64,000 nucleotides of DNA from Spirometra erinaceieuropaei. Lineage: Eukaryota; Platyhelminthes; Cestoda; Diphyllobothriidea; Diphyllobothriidae. A program made the position numbers and the translations under genes. The notes beneath the pieces are model-generated. The model had not been told where the DNA came from, made no database searches, and was given only the letters and a program-made list of their open reading frames with translations. The stretch spans positions 128,281-192,280 of the forward strand of contig CACRXP010000969.1 of assembly GCA_902702965.1 (NCBI GenBank), given 5' to 3'. Positions 1 through 12,659 of this stretch are shown one piece after another (within the stretch, counting starts at the first letter, position 1; each line of letters begins with the position of its first letter).

Positions 1-547
1 AGCAGAAATGCCGCCTCTGCAGATTGTACCTTTTGTTCACAACTGGACTAATCTTTCCTGCCATAAAAAGTAGATTGTAAGTTACGGTCAGTATTGCTTC
101 CGACTTACTAGAGCGGTCTACCCAACGGTTCAACAAACGCGGTTTCTCTATACACCACGTTGTGCCTTTCGAGCTCATATACTGATAAGTTGTCGACCGC
201 CCTGGCGATTGTGAGGAAATAGCCCATCAAACCGATTCAGAACTTCCTGAGTTTTTTGCTCCAGTTAGTACTGCGCATTAGCCACAGTTGTCACCACGGT
301 TGCCCTTTCTTCCTGGCCAACGCTTGGTTTCTGCATGAACATTTCTCTCTTCTGAAAAGTTCTCTAAGTGAGATTGTTGGAGTCCTCCGTTCCTAAAGAC
401 TGGCCTCCGAGGTCCTCTCACAGCAAGTTAAAGGAACTCCGCAAAGCTATAATGTAGACTGGGGAGACGGCACAGATGGAGATGAAGGTCAAATAATATA
501 CGGAAATATTGACCTCCGCGCACGACAGGTGCCCTCTCGTCAAACCT
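1..547. other. No recognisable feature
   Basis: I see no open frame with family resemblance, no structured repeat and no RNA gene here. Short open frames are interrupted and look random. Confidence 0.5.
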
Positions 548-780
548 AATCTTAGCATCTACACTAACCTTAACCCTCTTAGTCCTAACCCTGACCCTGA
601 CACCAGCCCTCGTGAACCTAGCCCTGACCCTCCTACTCTCACCGTAGCCCTACTAACCTTGATCCCAACACTAAATACAACTATGGCCCTAGCCCTAGCA
701 GTAACCTTCACACTAGTTCTAGCACCCTCCCCTGGAATTTGGGACGAGGCCACATGTGGTACGGAGGGTCCATATTCCCG
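548..780 (+). repeat. Degenerate telomere-like (CCCTAA-type) tract with conserved flank
   Basis: About 190 bp of C-rich sequence made of irregular copies of CTAACCCT/CCCTGACCCT-like units, the complementary strand of a TTAGGG-type telomere repeat, decayed by substitutions. It is followed by a flank starting with GGAATTTGGG and containing CGAGGCCACATGTGGTACGG. Related flanks occur near 4272, 16203 and 31258, so this is a member of a dispersed repeat family rather than a chromosome end. The open frames here simply follow the period of the repeat. Confidence 0.6.
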
Positions 781-3700
781 TGCCCAACTCGAAGGTCATT
801 TTCAGGTTTCTTGACATCATCAGTCAGTCATGGTGTACCCTCAGACGGAAAAGCATTCGGTTTTTATCCTAGTCCAGTCGGCCTCTGGGCAGGACACATC
901 AGTCGAGTCGCGCTCTCCCCACAAATCGACTGCGATGGAGAATATTCAAAGGCAGAAATAGTCCTTCCAGCTTCCCTAATCTTTGCTGGTGGTACTTATG
1001 TACGATCGTATAACCATGGTAGTATGACTGTTTATGAGGGACTTTCGTCGAATTTACAACGAGGTTCATCACAACTAATTTAATCAGGCATATAACGAAT
1101 GATCGTTCTCCGCTACAGTCGACCAACACCAAGTTACCGAGCGAAGTTGAGTCCCTTAATACAGCGACCTTGCAGCTGAAATATCGCAGAGTTGGAAATC
1201 CGTGACTTCGAGGTTAGCCCTTACCACGCCTACCGTGGTCCCATACACAGTGGTTTCACTACCCTTTCATCCAGGGCGCCGTAATCAGAGCCCGTCTTTG
1301 TCTCTCCGAGGCTCATTAATTATTCGACCTCTGGGAACAGCGAGTAGGCGGGGTGCCCACGCAGCTCCAGGTGCCTAATGTCCCTATGCGGCCAGTGACG
1401 TGTTGACTGGTTGGCTCGCATGTGCGTGTGTGGCTTTGGCACCCTGCCCCCAATACGGACCGCGCCGGACATGCGCTGAGCCAAGACGGGGCGCGCTACG
1501 CGTTAACCGGCTAGCGCCGTGTCCCCGCGTATCATCTACCCACTGTTTGCAGACCTGAGCGTAGGCTTCACACCGCGCTAGCCACTGAGCCCAATCCCAG
1601 CACAAGATGACTGACAGGTACGGACAGTGAACTGGAGCATGGGAGAGGGAAGAGATTGAGGTGGACTCTGGGACACTCATCCCCACGCCACCTCAGCTCA
1701 TTCCTCACTATAACAAATCTGGTGCGCCTGAATCTATGACGCCGTACGGGTAGTCAAGGCTTGGAAGGCTGTCACCTGATTGGGTAGATCGATCCCCTCA
1801 GGACGGGGAGTCAGGCTCCATGGCACCTTCCAAATATTGCCTCTGTGGCACTCCCACCTAGATGGAATCCGAGCTGTCCCTTTGCATGAAAACGCGGCGC
1901 ATTGTGAAGGGGCGAGGTCACGTCTGGCTGTTGAACATTGTCGTCCGCCGAGTCCGAGCCCGCTTCCGGCCGTCTTGTCACCGGACTGAACAAGTCGGCT
2001 CACTATAAACTAACATCTGCGCAAGTAACCGCCCTGCGTCCCTATCGTTAGGCAAATGATAGACATCATCTTTTGCGGTGGTCGAACTGTGGATCCGGAC
2101 ATTATAGGGCTTGTTTAGGACGATAGCGATGCGTTTTTGACGGTTTCCCTTGCAGGTAAGCTATTTTCTACATCCCAGACGAGTTATTAGGCAGCGGAAG
2201 ATCGCCTCAAAAGTAATTCCTCCAAAAGGAGGGTGGTAACCTCCGGTTTTGGTACTGGCGATATCTACTCTATCATGCTAGATAATAAAGTTCTTGTGCT
2301 AGTGAACAGCATTCGCCAGTTGGGTCAGGCCTACTAAACAAGATATATAAGTGCGAAATCTACCATCAGATCAACCGAGCGTGCGCGGTCCTCATCCGAT
2401 CCCCCCCCCCCAAAAAAAAAGAACCGTATTGCCATTCCTCTATGCATACATAGGCCCCGCCCGTAAAACCCCTATTACCACCTTTTTCCCATAAGACAGG
2501 CACCGTTGACTGGTCGTGTGTGTTTGGGATCCTTCAGCCGATCGTTGCCGGATCCCACTGATCCAGTAGTTATGGTTTCCCGTTACTCCTTTTTGTCCTC
2601 GACAATAAGAGACAGTTTTAATCCGCCTCCATCGGGCTATTTTCCCGAACCTATCAGCTGAACTTAGTAGGACTGTCTAAATTAGAACAACGAGGCCAGT
2701 TCCTGTGGGAAAACTACGTTTATATGTAAATAGAGTTTTAAAGCTTAGTTAAGGACCGTTAAATAACACAGGAAGGTTGGAAGGCTGACCCAACGCTCAA
2801 TTATCATCTCTGATCTTACCTTCGAAAAGGGTCAGTTGCGTGGATAAACATAAGTAAAATACCTTATTAAAGAGTTTACTTAGTACAGGAGGGTCTTCCA
2901 CTGACCAATGGCATATTTATCCCAAACTGTCGCTGCTGACGCCCATCTTTTCGACGATGGGGTCTCATGTTTGCGTGGTTCTGCAATGATGACCCAAACG
3001 TGGCTTGCAAATGCTTTCAATGTATATCTTATGTTGAAGATTTCGATAAACGTGAACTACAAAACTTTTCATCTCAGGCAGCCGAGCAAGAACACTGTGG
3101 ACCGCAAAGAATTCGCTGATATTTCAAAGATATTCTGTAACTAAGCGCACTTCACCGTCGACAAAATCCCCACAGTAATGTTCCTGAGGCCTCTTCATAA
3201 ACGGAAAATTGTATTTTTTCCACTGCATTTTTTAATTCTATTATTAGTCATTGACCGGGTTCTCAAAATGTGACCCGATGAAAATTTTTACCTCTTCAGG
3301 GTCTCCATCAGCGAAGCCGAAAAATCCACTATGCTTTAATCAACTTCATCTTGAACACGGTCGTCTTCTCTTGGAACAGATTAGGAACTCACAATCAAAA
3401 ATCACGCACTTGGCTGCCTATCATACTAATTCGTGGAGAATATTTAAGGAAAAACAGCTTTTTTAAACGTTTTTGTGCTCCATCTGTTTCACTTAATTAC
3501 TTGCATGGACAGACCTGAGTTTACTCATCCGACACGAATTTTCGTGTTTTCAGAATTTCCACTTTCCTTAGGAAAAGTGTTTTTTCTAGGCACTATAACA
3601 TTTGAATATTTCTTTTGCGTTTTCTTTTATCTGGGCCTCGTTTGTTACTAATTTGGTGATCTTGTCGAGGCATGCGGTCTGGTTTCCGATCGATTATAGA

Positions 3701-4139
3701 TCTTCCATTAATTTAGACATATTTCATCAGATACGTCGCCTACTGTCATACAAAATTCGTTCACTTATTGAAAAACTGTGTGTGCGCAGACAATACTGCC
3801 ACATATACAAAATCAAAGTGCAGCGACCAACACCCGACCGGGAAATTCTTTCAAAAACCTGTGGCGAGCGAAACGGGTGGAGAGTATGCGTAACGAGAGC
3901 AAGTATCTACAGGAGAGAGTCGCCCCGCTAAGGGTTAGAAACCGATCGTATCTGTGACTACCGATATCTTCGGACAGTTCCGAAGATGTGGAGGATCATA
4001 GACAGCCAGTTTAGGTATAAATCCCAACCAGCTCTGCTAATGATTAGGTCTGGACTGACCGGACTCCGTGACTGCTTAAATCTGTCCTTTAGGCTTATTA
4101 GGTAAGCGGGTTGGACACGGGAATATGTACCTCCGTATT
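781..4139. other. Intergenic stretch without supported genes
   Basis: No coding exon or RNA gene recognised. A C(10)A(9) homopolymer pair lies near 2401-2419. A short dispersed repeat (reverse complement of a CCTGTCTTACGG-type unit, also near 20.58, 24.25 and 27.55 kb) lies at about 2450-2505. The open frames at 2908-3144, 3251-3466 and 3602-3931 match no family I know and have no splice or promoter support. Confidence 0.5.
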
Positions 4140-4310
4140 ACAACTAACCTTAACATAAACCCCTAGAGGGTTAGGCAGTTAAAGTTAGGATTAGGGTTAG
4201 GGTGGTTAGTTTTGTGGTCATGAGGGTTAGTGTTGGGATTAAAGTTCGGAATAGGGAGTTGACACCCTCTAGAGTTTAGGGCGAGGCCGCGTGTGGTACG
4301 GGAGACTCTT
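4140..4310 (+). repeat. Interstitial TTAGGG-like tract with conserved flank
   Basis: A G-rich, degenerate telomere-like tract. Two perfect TTAGGG units are at 4191-4202, surrounded by TTAGGA, GGTTAG and GGGTTAG variants. It is followed at about 4272 by the same GAGTTTAGGGCGAGGCC-type flank that follows the tract at 548-735. The tract here reads TTAGGG on the plus strand whereas the first copy reads CCCTAA, but both flanks lie in the same orientation. Confidence 0.6.
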
Positions 4311-7300
4311 ATTCCCCTGACCGACCAATAGAATTCGGTTGGTCTTTAGTTCAAGACATCCCTACAGAGTGCGGGACGTAGCTTGTCCTGATAAGCCCGA
4401 GCAATACTGGCAACATGGTTTTGAATTAGTGGTTAATCACAGTCTTTGTATGTAGTACCTAATTATGAATCGACGTTAGGCGTCTTCCCGTACTTATTTC
4501 GGGCAGGATCAATAATTCGCGCTGACAAAGCCGGTTAGTTCAGACAATAACACTGACGGCGAGTCTCTGCTTTGAGAGCAGACTTATCTATATGGCGTGC
4601 TGTTATAAAGGTAACTTTAATAGAGTAAGGAAAAGCAATCACTTGAGTATTCGGCGAACGAAGGGGAGATCAAACAGTGCAATCGGACAAGTTCGGCTCC
4701 AAATATTCGCTCCCCTCCTAAATATCTAAAACCTAAATACCAGCATTAGCCCCTTGTACACAATTCGGGTTTGCGTGTGTGATGTATATAAGATCGGTAG
4801 TCGCTTACCTACATGAGGTACTCCACAACTACCTTTGTCTATTTTTAATTTCCTTAGTTGGAGTAGATCAGTTTATTCAAGGTCTACGGGCTCAGACCGA
4901 GAATTTAGAAAAATATAAAAGCAACCAAGTGTACGAGTCAGGACATTTACAATAACAGGCGTCACATACAACGTAACCCAGATTTCAAAACCTTAAGTAA
5001 CTGCGGTTTCTCGTCGCCGACACGATTCCTCATCTGCAGTTTCTATTGTGGAAGGCTGTTTGGTGTTTTTTTACCGGATTTGTCATTTTTCAGCAGAAGT
5101 AAATGACAAGACGAAAACGTCCAGATTGAATACCTGTTCATCTGGGTAGTCGACTGTTTCCGGTTCGTAACACCTCAATTAAATGAAATTCAGTGACCGA
5201 CGTCCCTAACTATGAGTATACTCGTCTCCTATGCTTTCTCAAGCGGGCAATGTCTCATCTGTGCAGCCGCGTGAGCGGGTAGAAACTGCATTAATAAACA
5301 AGCCATAGGAACCGCTTCAGTTTCTTCCATGCCCAAAAGTTGGATTAGGTACTGGGCGACTGTACTGCAGTGGTGGTCTGTGAAGTTCAACGGAAGGCGA
5401 GTGAACATGTCAACTTGATGACAACCATGTCCATTGGGAACCTATAGAGTGATTATAATACCTGAACATGAATCTAATCTTCAATACATCTCGAGATACA
5501 CACGACCAAATGGCAAATTATCCAACCTTTACATCCATACCGATCAGGTTTTTAACCTACAATCTGCCCGTCGTCCTTTGTATTATACCCAGGCCGATTT
5601 TCCAGCTTTTTTAGACGTTCGCCGTCGTCGCTTAGTATTTCCATATCCTGCACTTTAATTCTGGTCCCAACGGCGCAGAAAGTATATCTGGTTTTTTGAG
5701 TATCCACCAGCTTTAACAGGACCTCACAAAAACAGTCACGTGAGGGCATCATTGAACGAGGGAATTAAAACCAGTTCTGCCGGCGCCATATTCAAAGGTG
5801 TCATGCAAAACGGCCTTTTGATAGAAATTCTGCCAGGCTTGAACGTCTTCTTGGTGGGTAACGAATATACGTACCTCCCTGAATTATCTCCCTCCTAAAT
5901 GCTTTTTTTGATACATTAAAACGAGCGTGTGGAGTGAATGTGATTTTTCCTTTTTATGTGTTTAAAAAGACCAAGTAATCTCTTCTAAAAGGCTCCATCA
6001 CCCCATTTCCATATTACCGGTGGGTCTACGCCATCGTTAGGGGGGATGAACATATGTGTTTCCGATCGTTTTATCTCTCTAGCCCTTGCAGGTATGTTCA
6101 TGTGATTCCCCTCTTAAACTCTGGGCACTAATGATGATAAAGTGTTGCGTCTGACGGATGCCTGCTGTGCCAACTACTGTGAAATATGTATGTCTTTAAC
6201 TACGATCATTTTGTCTATTTATGTTCTTTGCGTCGACAGGTTGCCATTCGAGGACTTTGAATATCTAAATCTGCTCATTAACTTGTTACTTGAACTCTGG
6301 GTTGGTGCATGTTTCCTGTACTGAGTAGTTATTCCAACTCTGCGAGTCATAACGCCCAGGTAACCGTTCCTTCTATTGCTAGCATTTGCGAAGACTTACC
6401 TCGACCAAACGTAAGTACAAATAGGTCGCCCAAATACACAGGAAAATGTATGAATTCGCATGCTGCACGTCATACACAGGGTGTTTTCACTCCGTGTAGG
6501 CATATAATCACCCTGTACATGCTACCCGAGCGTTTCAGCAAAGACCTTCGTAAGAAGGCCACCTGAACCGAAGTTGACGCCAATGTTTCACCCCCTGCCA
6601 AGGACGAATTCCCTTCGGATTCCCGCTTGCCCACATCACGCAGCTGATGCATGCATTTGAGTGCCCTGCGAATCCGTCTAACTGGCAGACTAGTTTATCA
6701 GGGGGAAAGCCTCTCACGACCACTGCGGGAGAAGATTGTTTACCCAAACACAACACCAGCCCCTCCTCCTCCTCCACAGCTGCTGGTCTAATCACGAGCC
6801 TGTAAACAAAATGAGACAGACCGTGGAAAAAAATTAAACTCGCACAGACAGAAAGCGTGTGCAGTGAGACGGCGTAGAACTGTCGGCCACTGAATTCTTG
6901 CCGGGCGCTCCGTAGGTAGGCTGCCACAGTCGTGCCTGCCAGCTGTACGAAGCAGTCGATGTGTCCTTCTAACTTGGGGGGGAGGGCAACCTAATGTTCT
7001 CTTTAGAGTGCGGACGACGATAACTCTGTTGTAAAAATTTAAAGGCTGGTGGAATACATACTAGCACGGTGATTCTGAAAAGCAACGTTTTACGTCTTTT
7101 CCGCGGGAAGTGAAATGTGCATCTACGTCCTCCCTCTGTTGTCAACGCCGCCCTTCAAGACAGACAGGAAGGAAGAGGAGAGGATGCACCAGCGGGCATT
7201 CCCGAGCCCTTCCCACTTGACACGGCATCGCAACCCCCGGATACCTTGCTGTTCCCATCCGAGGTCTGTGGGTAGTAGATCTTCGTTGACTAAGGTTCCA

Positions 7301-8260
7301 CTGATTGCCGACTGAAGCGAAGAGACGATTTCCAGGAAGGAGTTTAAAAGAAGGAAATGCGGTCGCAGGAATAAGAGTTTTATTCGTCTCTCATGGACTG
7401 TCTTTGACAATGAGATTGAGTGAGAATCCGAAACTTCAGACGAATAAATTTCTTGTCTCAACTATTGCATTTCCATCTTCTGTTCTACTGACTGCCTAAG
7501 GGTGGTAGAAGGTTGCGGACAGCGTGGGGGCATTTTCATATAAGGCTGACCCCGCGCCTTTTCGTATAACAAGTTATTAGGTCGGAAGGAGAGCAGGCGG
7601 TGCTTGTAATGTCCTTTCCTCGTAAAAATTGCAGGTTTCTTCCCTGTGAATTCGGCAGCACTAGACATTAGAGATTTCTCCATTTACGCATGGAAACAAA
7701 CTCGTAAAGAGATGTTGCGCATCGAAAAATAGATCTTTAATCGGGTCCATCATCAGAGGCGCAAGATAATTGACAGGACAAGCAACTTAAAGGTAGAAAC
7801 CGGCTAATCGGGTTCACCCCATGTCCCTACGAAGAACCATATTGACATTGGTGGTATGCATCAATCACGGGCTGGCACAAAAGTGTCGGTGGACGGGTGG
7901 GGAGTCCGGCATATCTGTTTATCGATTAACTACGTGGTTCGAATGCTCGTTAATTGCACTTGGTACAGTTGTAATCATACCCGATCTATCCGGCCTCGAT
8001 GACACTCGACTGTACCTCGTCACATGTGAGGATTTGCTGCAGCCTAACTGACGAACCAGACCTCTTCTCTTCTCAAAAGACAGAGACAGAATGACCGTTT
8101 AACCGCCGCGGATGGCAATTTCCACTGTTTGTCCCACGGAATGGACGCAGTATCGATGACGTGCGTGAATTAGTTTATAGTGGGGCAGACTTGCGCAGTA
8201 TTTACCGCGCTCTCTCCTCCCTCCCCCCGCCCTTGGAGCAGATGACAAGACAGAGTAAGG
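4311..8260. other. Intergenic stretch without supported genes
   Basis: No exon, RNA gene or mobile-element protein recognised. Sequence near 7430-7480 (CAGACGAATAAA followed by TTCTTGT) resembles the sequence just before the (CTT)n tract at 11200, suggesting a shared retroposon 3' end. Open frames of 60-130 codons on both strands overlap each other and show no family signature. Confidence 0.45.
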
Positions 8261-8455
8261 ACGGTATGTTATTACCGACAAAGACAAGGGAGACTGGAAT
8301 GGTCACGCCTCTAACCACGCGTGGACTTCTAACTAACAAGTTGCGAGTTCGAGCCTCGGGTGTTCCACACTTCGGGGTTGGATATGACTGGCTGACGACG
8401 GCTAATAAGCCAAAAATGGCCATTCCAGTCTCCCTTGTCTTTTTTGGTAATACCA
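8261..8455 (+). mobile_element. tRNA-derived SINE-like unit with hammerhead-ribozyme-like tail
   Basis: A box-B-like element GAGTTCGAGCC (about 8345-8355) and an anticodon-arm-like stretch suggest a tRNA-derived head. The tail has hammerhead order: GATA (8381-8384), CTGACGA (8392-8398), stem II GGCT/AGCC (8400-8403, 8408-8411) with loop AATA, then AAAA where GAAA is expected. A stem III TGG-CCATT-CCA follows, then GTC (8428-8430), and TGTC (8436-8439) can pair with GATA. The same tail end also occurs on the opposite strand at 8261-8305, so the unit is flanked by inverted copies of its tail. The changed GAAA box implies this copy no longer cleaves. SINE identity is inferred; no A box is convincing. 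Confidence 0.5.
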
Positions 8456-11184
8456 TTCTGCCTATATCATGTGCCGCTGTGCGGCTGCTGGTTGGACTCG
8501 AGAGAGAGCCCGTAAGGCACGACGGAACGAGTGAGTTCCGTAAGAACGATCGGTGAGCGCCCTCTACCAGATTAAGGACGACCGGAGGCGGACTTAGGAG
8601 CTAAGCAGCCCGCTGGCGCGTGGCGTATATGGGCTGGTCCCACTACATGCACCAGACTTTCGCGAGGTTAGCTTGGATCTTCCAGGCATGAGAGGACTAA
8701 AAAGGTCACATTAAGAAGAGCCATTGAAGGCTGACTCTCAGATCAGAGAAGGTCGAGTTATCACTTCAGTTGTTAGGCTTCCAAGCCATGACTCATGGCT
8801 CGTCGGGGCAGATTAGAGCTCGTCCGCTTTATTACAGTGAGGAATGCGCTGACGTGTCGTGGGGATGGATGTTTCAGTTTCGGCCTCTCTCCCTATCTCT
8901 CTTTCTGTGTGTGTCTCGACAGTCCTGGCCCTTCAAACGACATGTGATGAAATTGGGCGTAGTGGCTGGCCTGCCGTGAGGGCCTGCGTCTAACGTGCAT
9001 CATAAAACACAGCTCTCCCTATGTACGATACTATTTATGGGCTCCCGCGGACTATGAGCCGACCGACTAACCCCGACGTGAAACAATGCACTCCCTCTCT
9101 CCCCCCCCCCCTCTGGGCCTAGTGCATCTGCAGTGCGGCCCGATGTGAGAATCATAAAGGAGAGCGAGTACCGAAGACTAAAGAACCATCTCCGTATATT
9201 TATGAATTATGCTGAGCCACAACCACCTCTCACGCTACATTGCCCCGGGCTCGTTCGAAATATCTTCATGGGAGTAATGTCAATGGCGTGATTGTGTTCC
9301 AGCCTATGAGTACTCACAATAACTACTATATTTCCAGTCGGACGACCAGAGGACACTCGAGAAATCTTGCCTCCATCCGAAGTAAAGAGGGAGCATTTCA
9401 ACCAGCGGGAGACACTGCAACAACAGCGCGACAACTCAATCGGACAGAAAAATTGTTAACTTGGGTAAGAGAAGGCTGGTTGACGCCAACCGCAACAGAG
9501 TAAACTGGGATAAAAAGCTGAAAAGTCGATCTGTCATAAGGCTCAAAAAACGCCTAACAAAATAAACTGTCTTGTACCGCGCACTATAAGGGACGGCAAA
9601 AGGAGAAACAGACAGATATTGTGATTCGTATTTTACACAGTAAGGAGGTGGACGGAATACATATCCGCGGCAGGTGAATCAAGGCTTCACAGATCTGTGT
9701 GTTAAGTCTACCCCAAGCTGGAGTCGAGGCACTTCTTAGAGGACAAACAATTCAGGGCTATAACTGCATCAGCGGGCAAATTATTTCAGGTGCTGACGCC
9801 GGTCAGAGGAAAAAGCAGCTGCCTTGTTTGGCCTCTAGAATTGCGGCGGTAGTCAGCTAACAATATACGGTAGGTTAAATCAACTAACGATTAGGCATAA
9901 TGAGATAAAACGTGGCAACAGTGGTTCCCTTTATGTTTTTGTTTCGCATCTCACAGTCCAACTGAAAGAGTTGGCTGTCCCCCCCGCCCACTCCGGACTC
10001 TCAAACACTAACCGATAATTTTGGACGTCCACACACCACTGTCAGTGCAACCGTGGCGAATTTGCCTGTGATGACTGATTACGGTTCAGGTGTGTCAAAC
10101 CACAAGAAGAAAGCCTGTGCCATAAATGACGACGTCGACTGCCGGTCTGCACCAACATCATATATATTGTTTATTTATTCGTCAAATATTATTTATTCTA
10201 CTAGTGTCTGTTTTATTCTCTTATTTGGCAACTGGCCTAACGGCTGAAATTTAGCTGGGGTTGTCAGCTGAGTTCATATTTACGATCAAACCACAAGTAA
10301 TATCAAGGGGGTTCTTTTACCAAAGCTTCAGAGATATTTCTTAAACCATCAAATCAAGGAAAACGGATCATGAAAAGGGCTGATGTAATGCTAAGGCTCG
10401 AGATTTGGCATATTGCATCTTCAGTCGTCTACGGGACCTACTGGTCAGGATCCTAACTCCAGAGAATTAAAAGGTTACTCCGGACTTCTGTCCCTGCCGA
10501 CTGAAGTATCAAAGTGAGGCTAATTCAACAGCTTCGGTTATTTTAAACTGCGGGTCCTCTTCAGCCACGGCACAGGGATCCAACCTGTGTGCCTGTGCTC
10601 AACGGCTTAAAAATAAATGCAGCTGTTTAAATTTTGTAAAGTTTCTGAAATCCTCACCCTCGGCTATAAACCATTTTCCAACACTGAAAACCACGTCATC
10701 AAAAAATTACAGCTCACAGGAAACTATTAGTTTGCTCTTGCGCTTTAATTTGGTTTTTGACCTACAAGGTTGCAGGTTTGATAGACGGCAGTTGTCTTGC
10801 GGTTTTTGCTTCTTTGCACATGGGGAAATTCTGCGAAGACGCTAGACCAATGACCATCCCCACGGAGTATCAGCGCATTCCTCACTTCAATGTGCATGAC
10901 CCCCGTGAACCTCTCACAACACCATATCATTCATTGCTTGAAAGGTTGTCAACGCAAGGGATAACTCGATCCCTCCTAGGACTGGGAGTCGGGATGCAGT
11001 GGCTCCTTCAAATGATAGTTTCCACAGAAGTCTCGCTGATGTGGCATCCGAGTCGCCCTTTAAGTAGCGTGGTGCAAATGCTGAAGACAAGGTCGCGTGT
11101 GGCATGCGTAGATGGGTTGTTTAGCCTAGACAGCCACAGCATTCCCTCTGCCTTCATCGCCCATAGCTGCGACTGTTCACCTGA
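8456..11184. other. Intergenic stretch without supported genes
   Basis: No exon or element protein recognised. Contains short homopolymer runs (for example C(10) near 9101-9110) and AT-rich segments near 10150-10210. The long open frame running from 10757 into the (CTT)n tract owes much of its length to the microsatellite and has no family match. Confidence 0.45.
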
Positions 11185-11329
11185 AAATTTGAAGTGTCAG
11201 ACGAATAAACTTCTTGTTCCAGTGATCGCTTCTTCTTCTTCTTCTTCTTCTTCTTCTTCTTCTTCTTCTTCTTCTTCTTCTTCTTCTTCTTCTTCTTCTT
11301 CTTCTTCTTCTTCTTCTTCTTCTTCTTCA

Positions 11330-11376
<47 letters not shown>

Positions 11377-11397
11377 TTCTTCTTCTTCTCAAGGGTA
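11185..11397 (+). repeat. (CTT)n microsatellite seeded at a retroposon-like 3' end
   Basis: About 165 bp of nearly pure CTT/TTC repeat (roughly 11229-11394) with a few interruptions. It follows a sequence containing CAGACGAATAAACTTC that is also found near 7435. An adenine-rich or simple tail at a retroposon 3' end is a common seed for microsatellite growth. Translation gives only polyserine and should not be read as protein. Confidence 0.8.
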
Positions 11398-12659
11398 GTT
11401 GCTGCAATTTAACCAGTCGCTCCGGTTGTTGGTCTCATAATTACCTTCAGTCTGGCTCAACGGCACTGACGCTAGAAACAGCGTTCTCCTGCGAGGTCTC
11501 CGCATGACTAATTAACCTGCCCGGGCAAAGTCTCAACCCAAAATACGGGGGGATGTCATTGAGCTTGTTAATTGACTGCGGGACGGAGAACCGCGACCCG
11601 ACAGTCTGACAGTTGTGACCGACGGTGTCCACCGTGGGCACCACAACAGGGGTGAGAACAGGGACGGCGACCTGCGCGTGAATTAGCTTATAACGATAGT
11701 AAACTGTCGAAGCAACTACCGTACTCCCGCCTTCCCACGTGAGAAATGCGCTGAGTCGTAGACCTCACTCTCCCCTCCCACTCCCAGACACTAGTTCATT
11801 GTCTGAGCCGGTCAGATGTCTGATGACGGAAATGAACACAGTGTCTGATGGAGCTAAAGAGCCCACCTGCGAGCACCATATGCACGACCTGGTCCCCCAA
11901 ACGCCCACACAGGGGGGAACAGCTGGGATTGTACGAGTGAGAGAGTGCCGTTAAGAAGGAGCCATCGCAAATCGGCTCAGTCCACCACTCAACACACAAA
12001 CACTCAGCTGGTCTGACAGCGTGGTCTGAGTTAAGGCGTCGGTTGGCGGCCTTTCAAACCACGGCTTTTAGCATATCGTAATAGTCTCCAACGCGTCAGA
12101 TTTTTCACAGTGGGGACTTGTGCATTGAGAGTCGACCTAATTCACTGTACCCTATCGTGTGCACCAGTCGGCTGTCCGGATCGATCAACCAACTGATACT
12201 GATATTGGGAGAGGTGGCTGACAGAGCTCGTCTGCACGTGCGGCACCCACGACCTAGTGCCCCCTCACGCACACACTGGGATTCCCCACAGAAGGGGGTA
12301 TCAATCTCGGATTTCACATGCAGCTGAGGAGCCACACAGAGAAAGGAACCAAAAAGAATACTCATCGTACTTGTGTGGGACGTAACGGTGGTGTGAGATG
12401 CTGGGGGTGTTCATGTGTGGTGTTGAGCAAAGGAGCTTGAAATCTAAAAACTTTGTGGTATCACAAAATAAAAGGAGACTGTTTTTACCATTTAATGATA
12501 ATAGCAAACGAATTTAGTGCCCTTTTGTAGGCATTGTCAAAGAGGAATTGCATTGTCGTATTTTTACTCCGATGACTACCTTGAAGCATCTTAACCACTC
12601 TCACGCAACAGCCACCACGAGGTCTTTTTACTGCCTTCTCTGGCACGTGCAAATAAATA
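11398..12659. other. Degenerate dispersed repeats, no gene
   Basis: The segment at about 11620-11780 (GGTGAGAACAGGGACGGCGAC type) resembles the inner ends of the large palindrome arms (near 21840 and 26340). The segments at about 11800-11950 and 12120-12320 resemble each other loosely. None has a coding signature; they look like old members of a repeat family. Confidence 0.4.

Noticed and set aside
10757..11398. 213-codon open frame ending in polyserine
   Set aside because: Its length comes from the CTT microsatellite; the first part has no family features.
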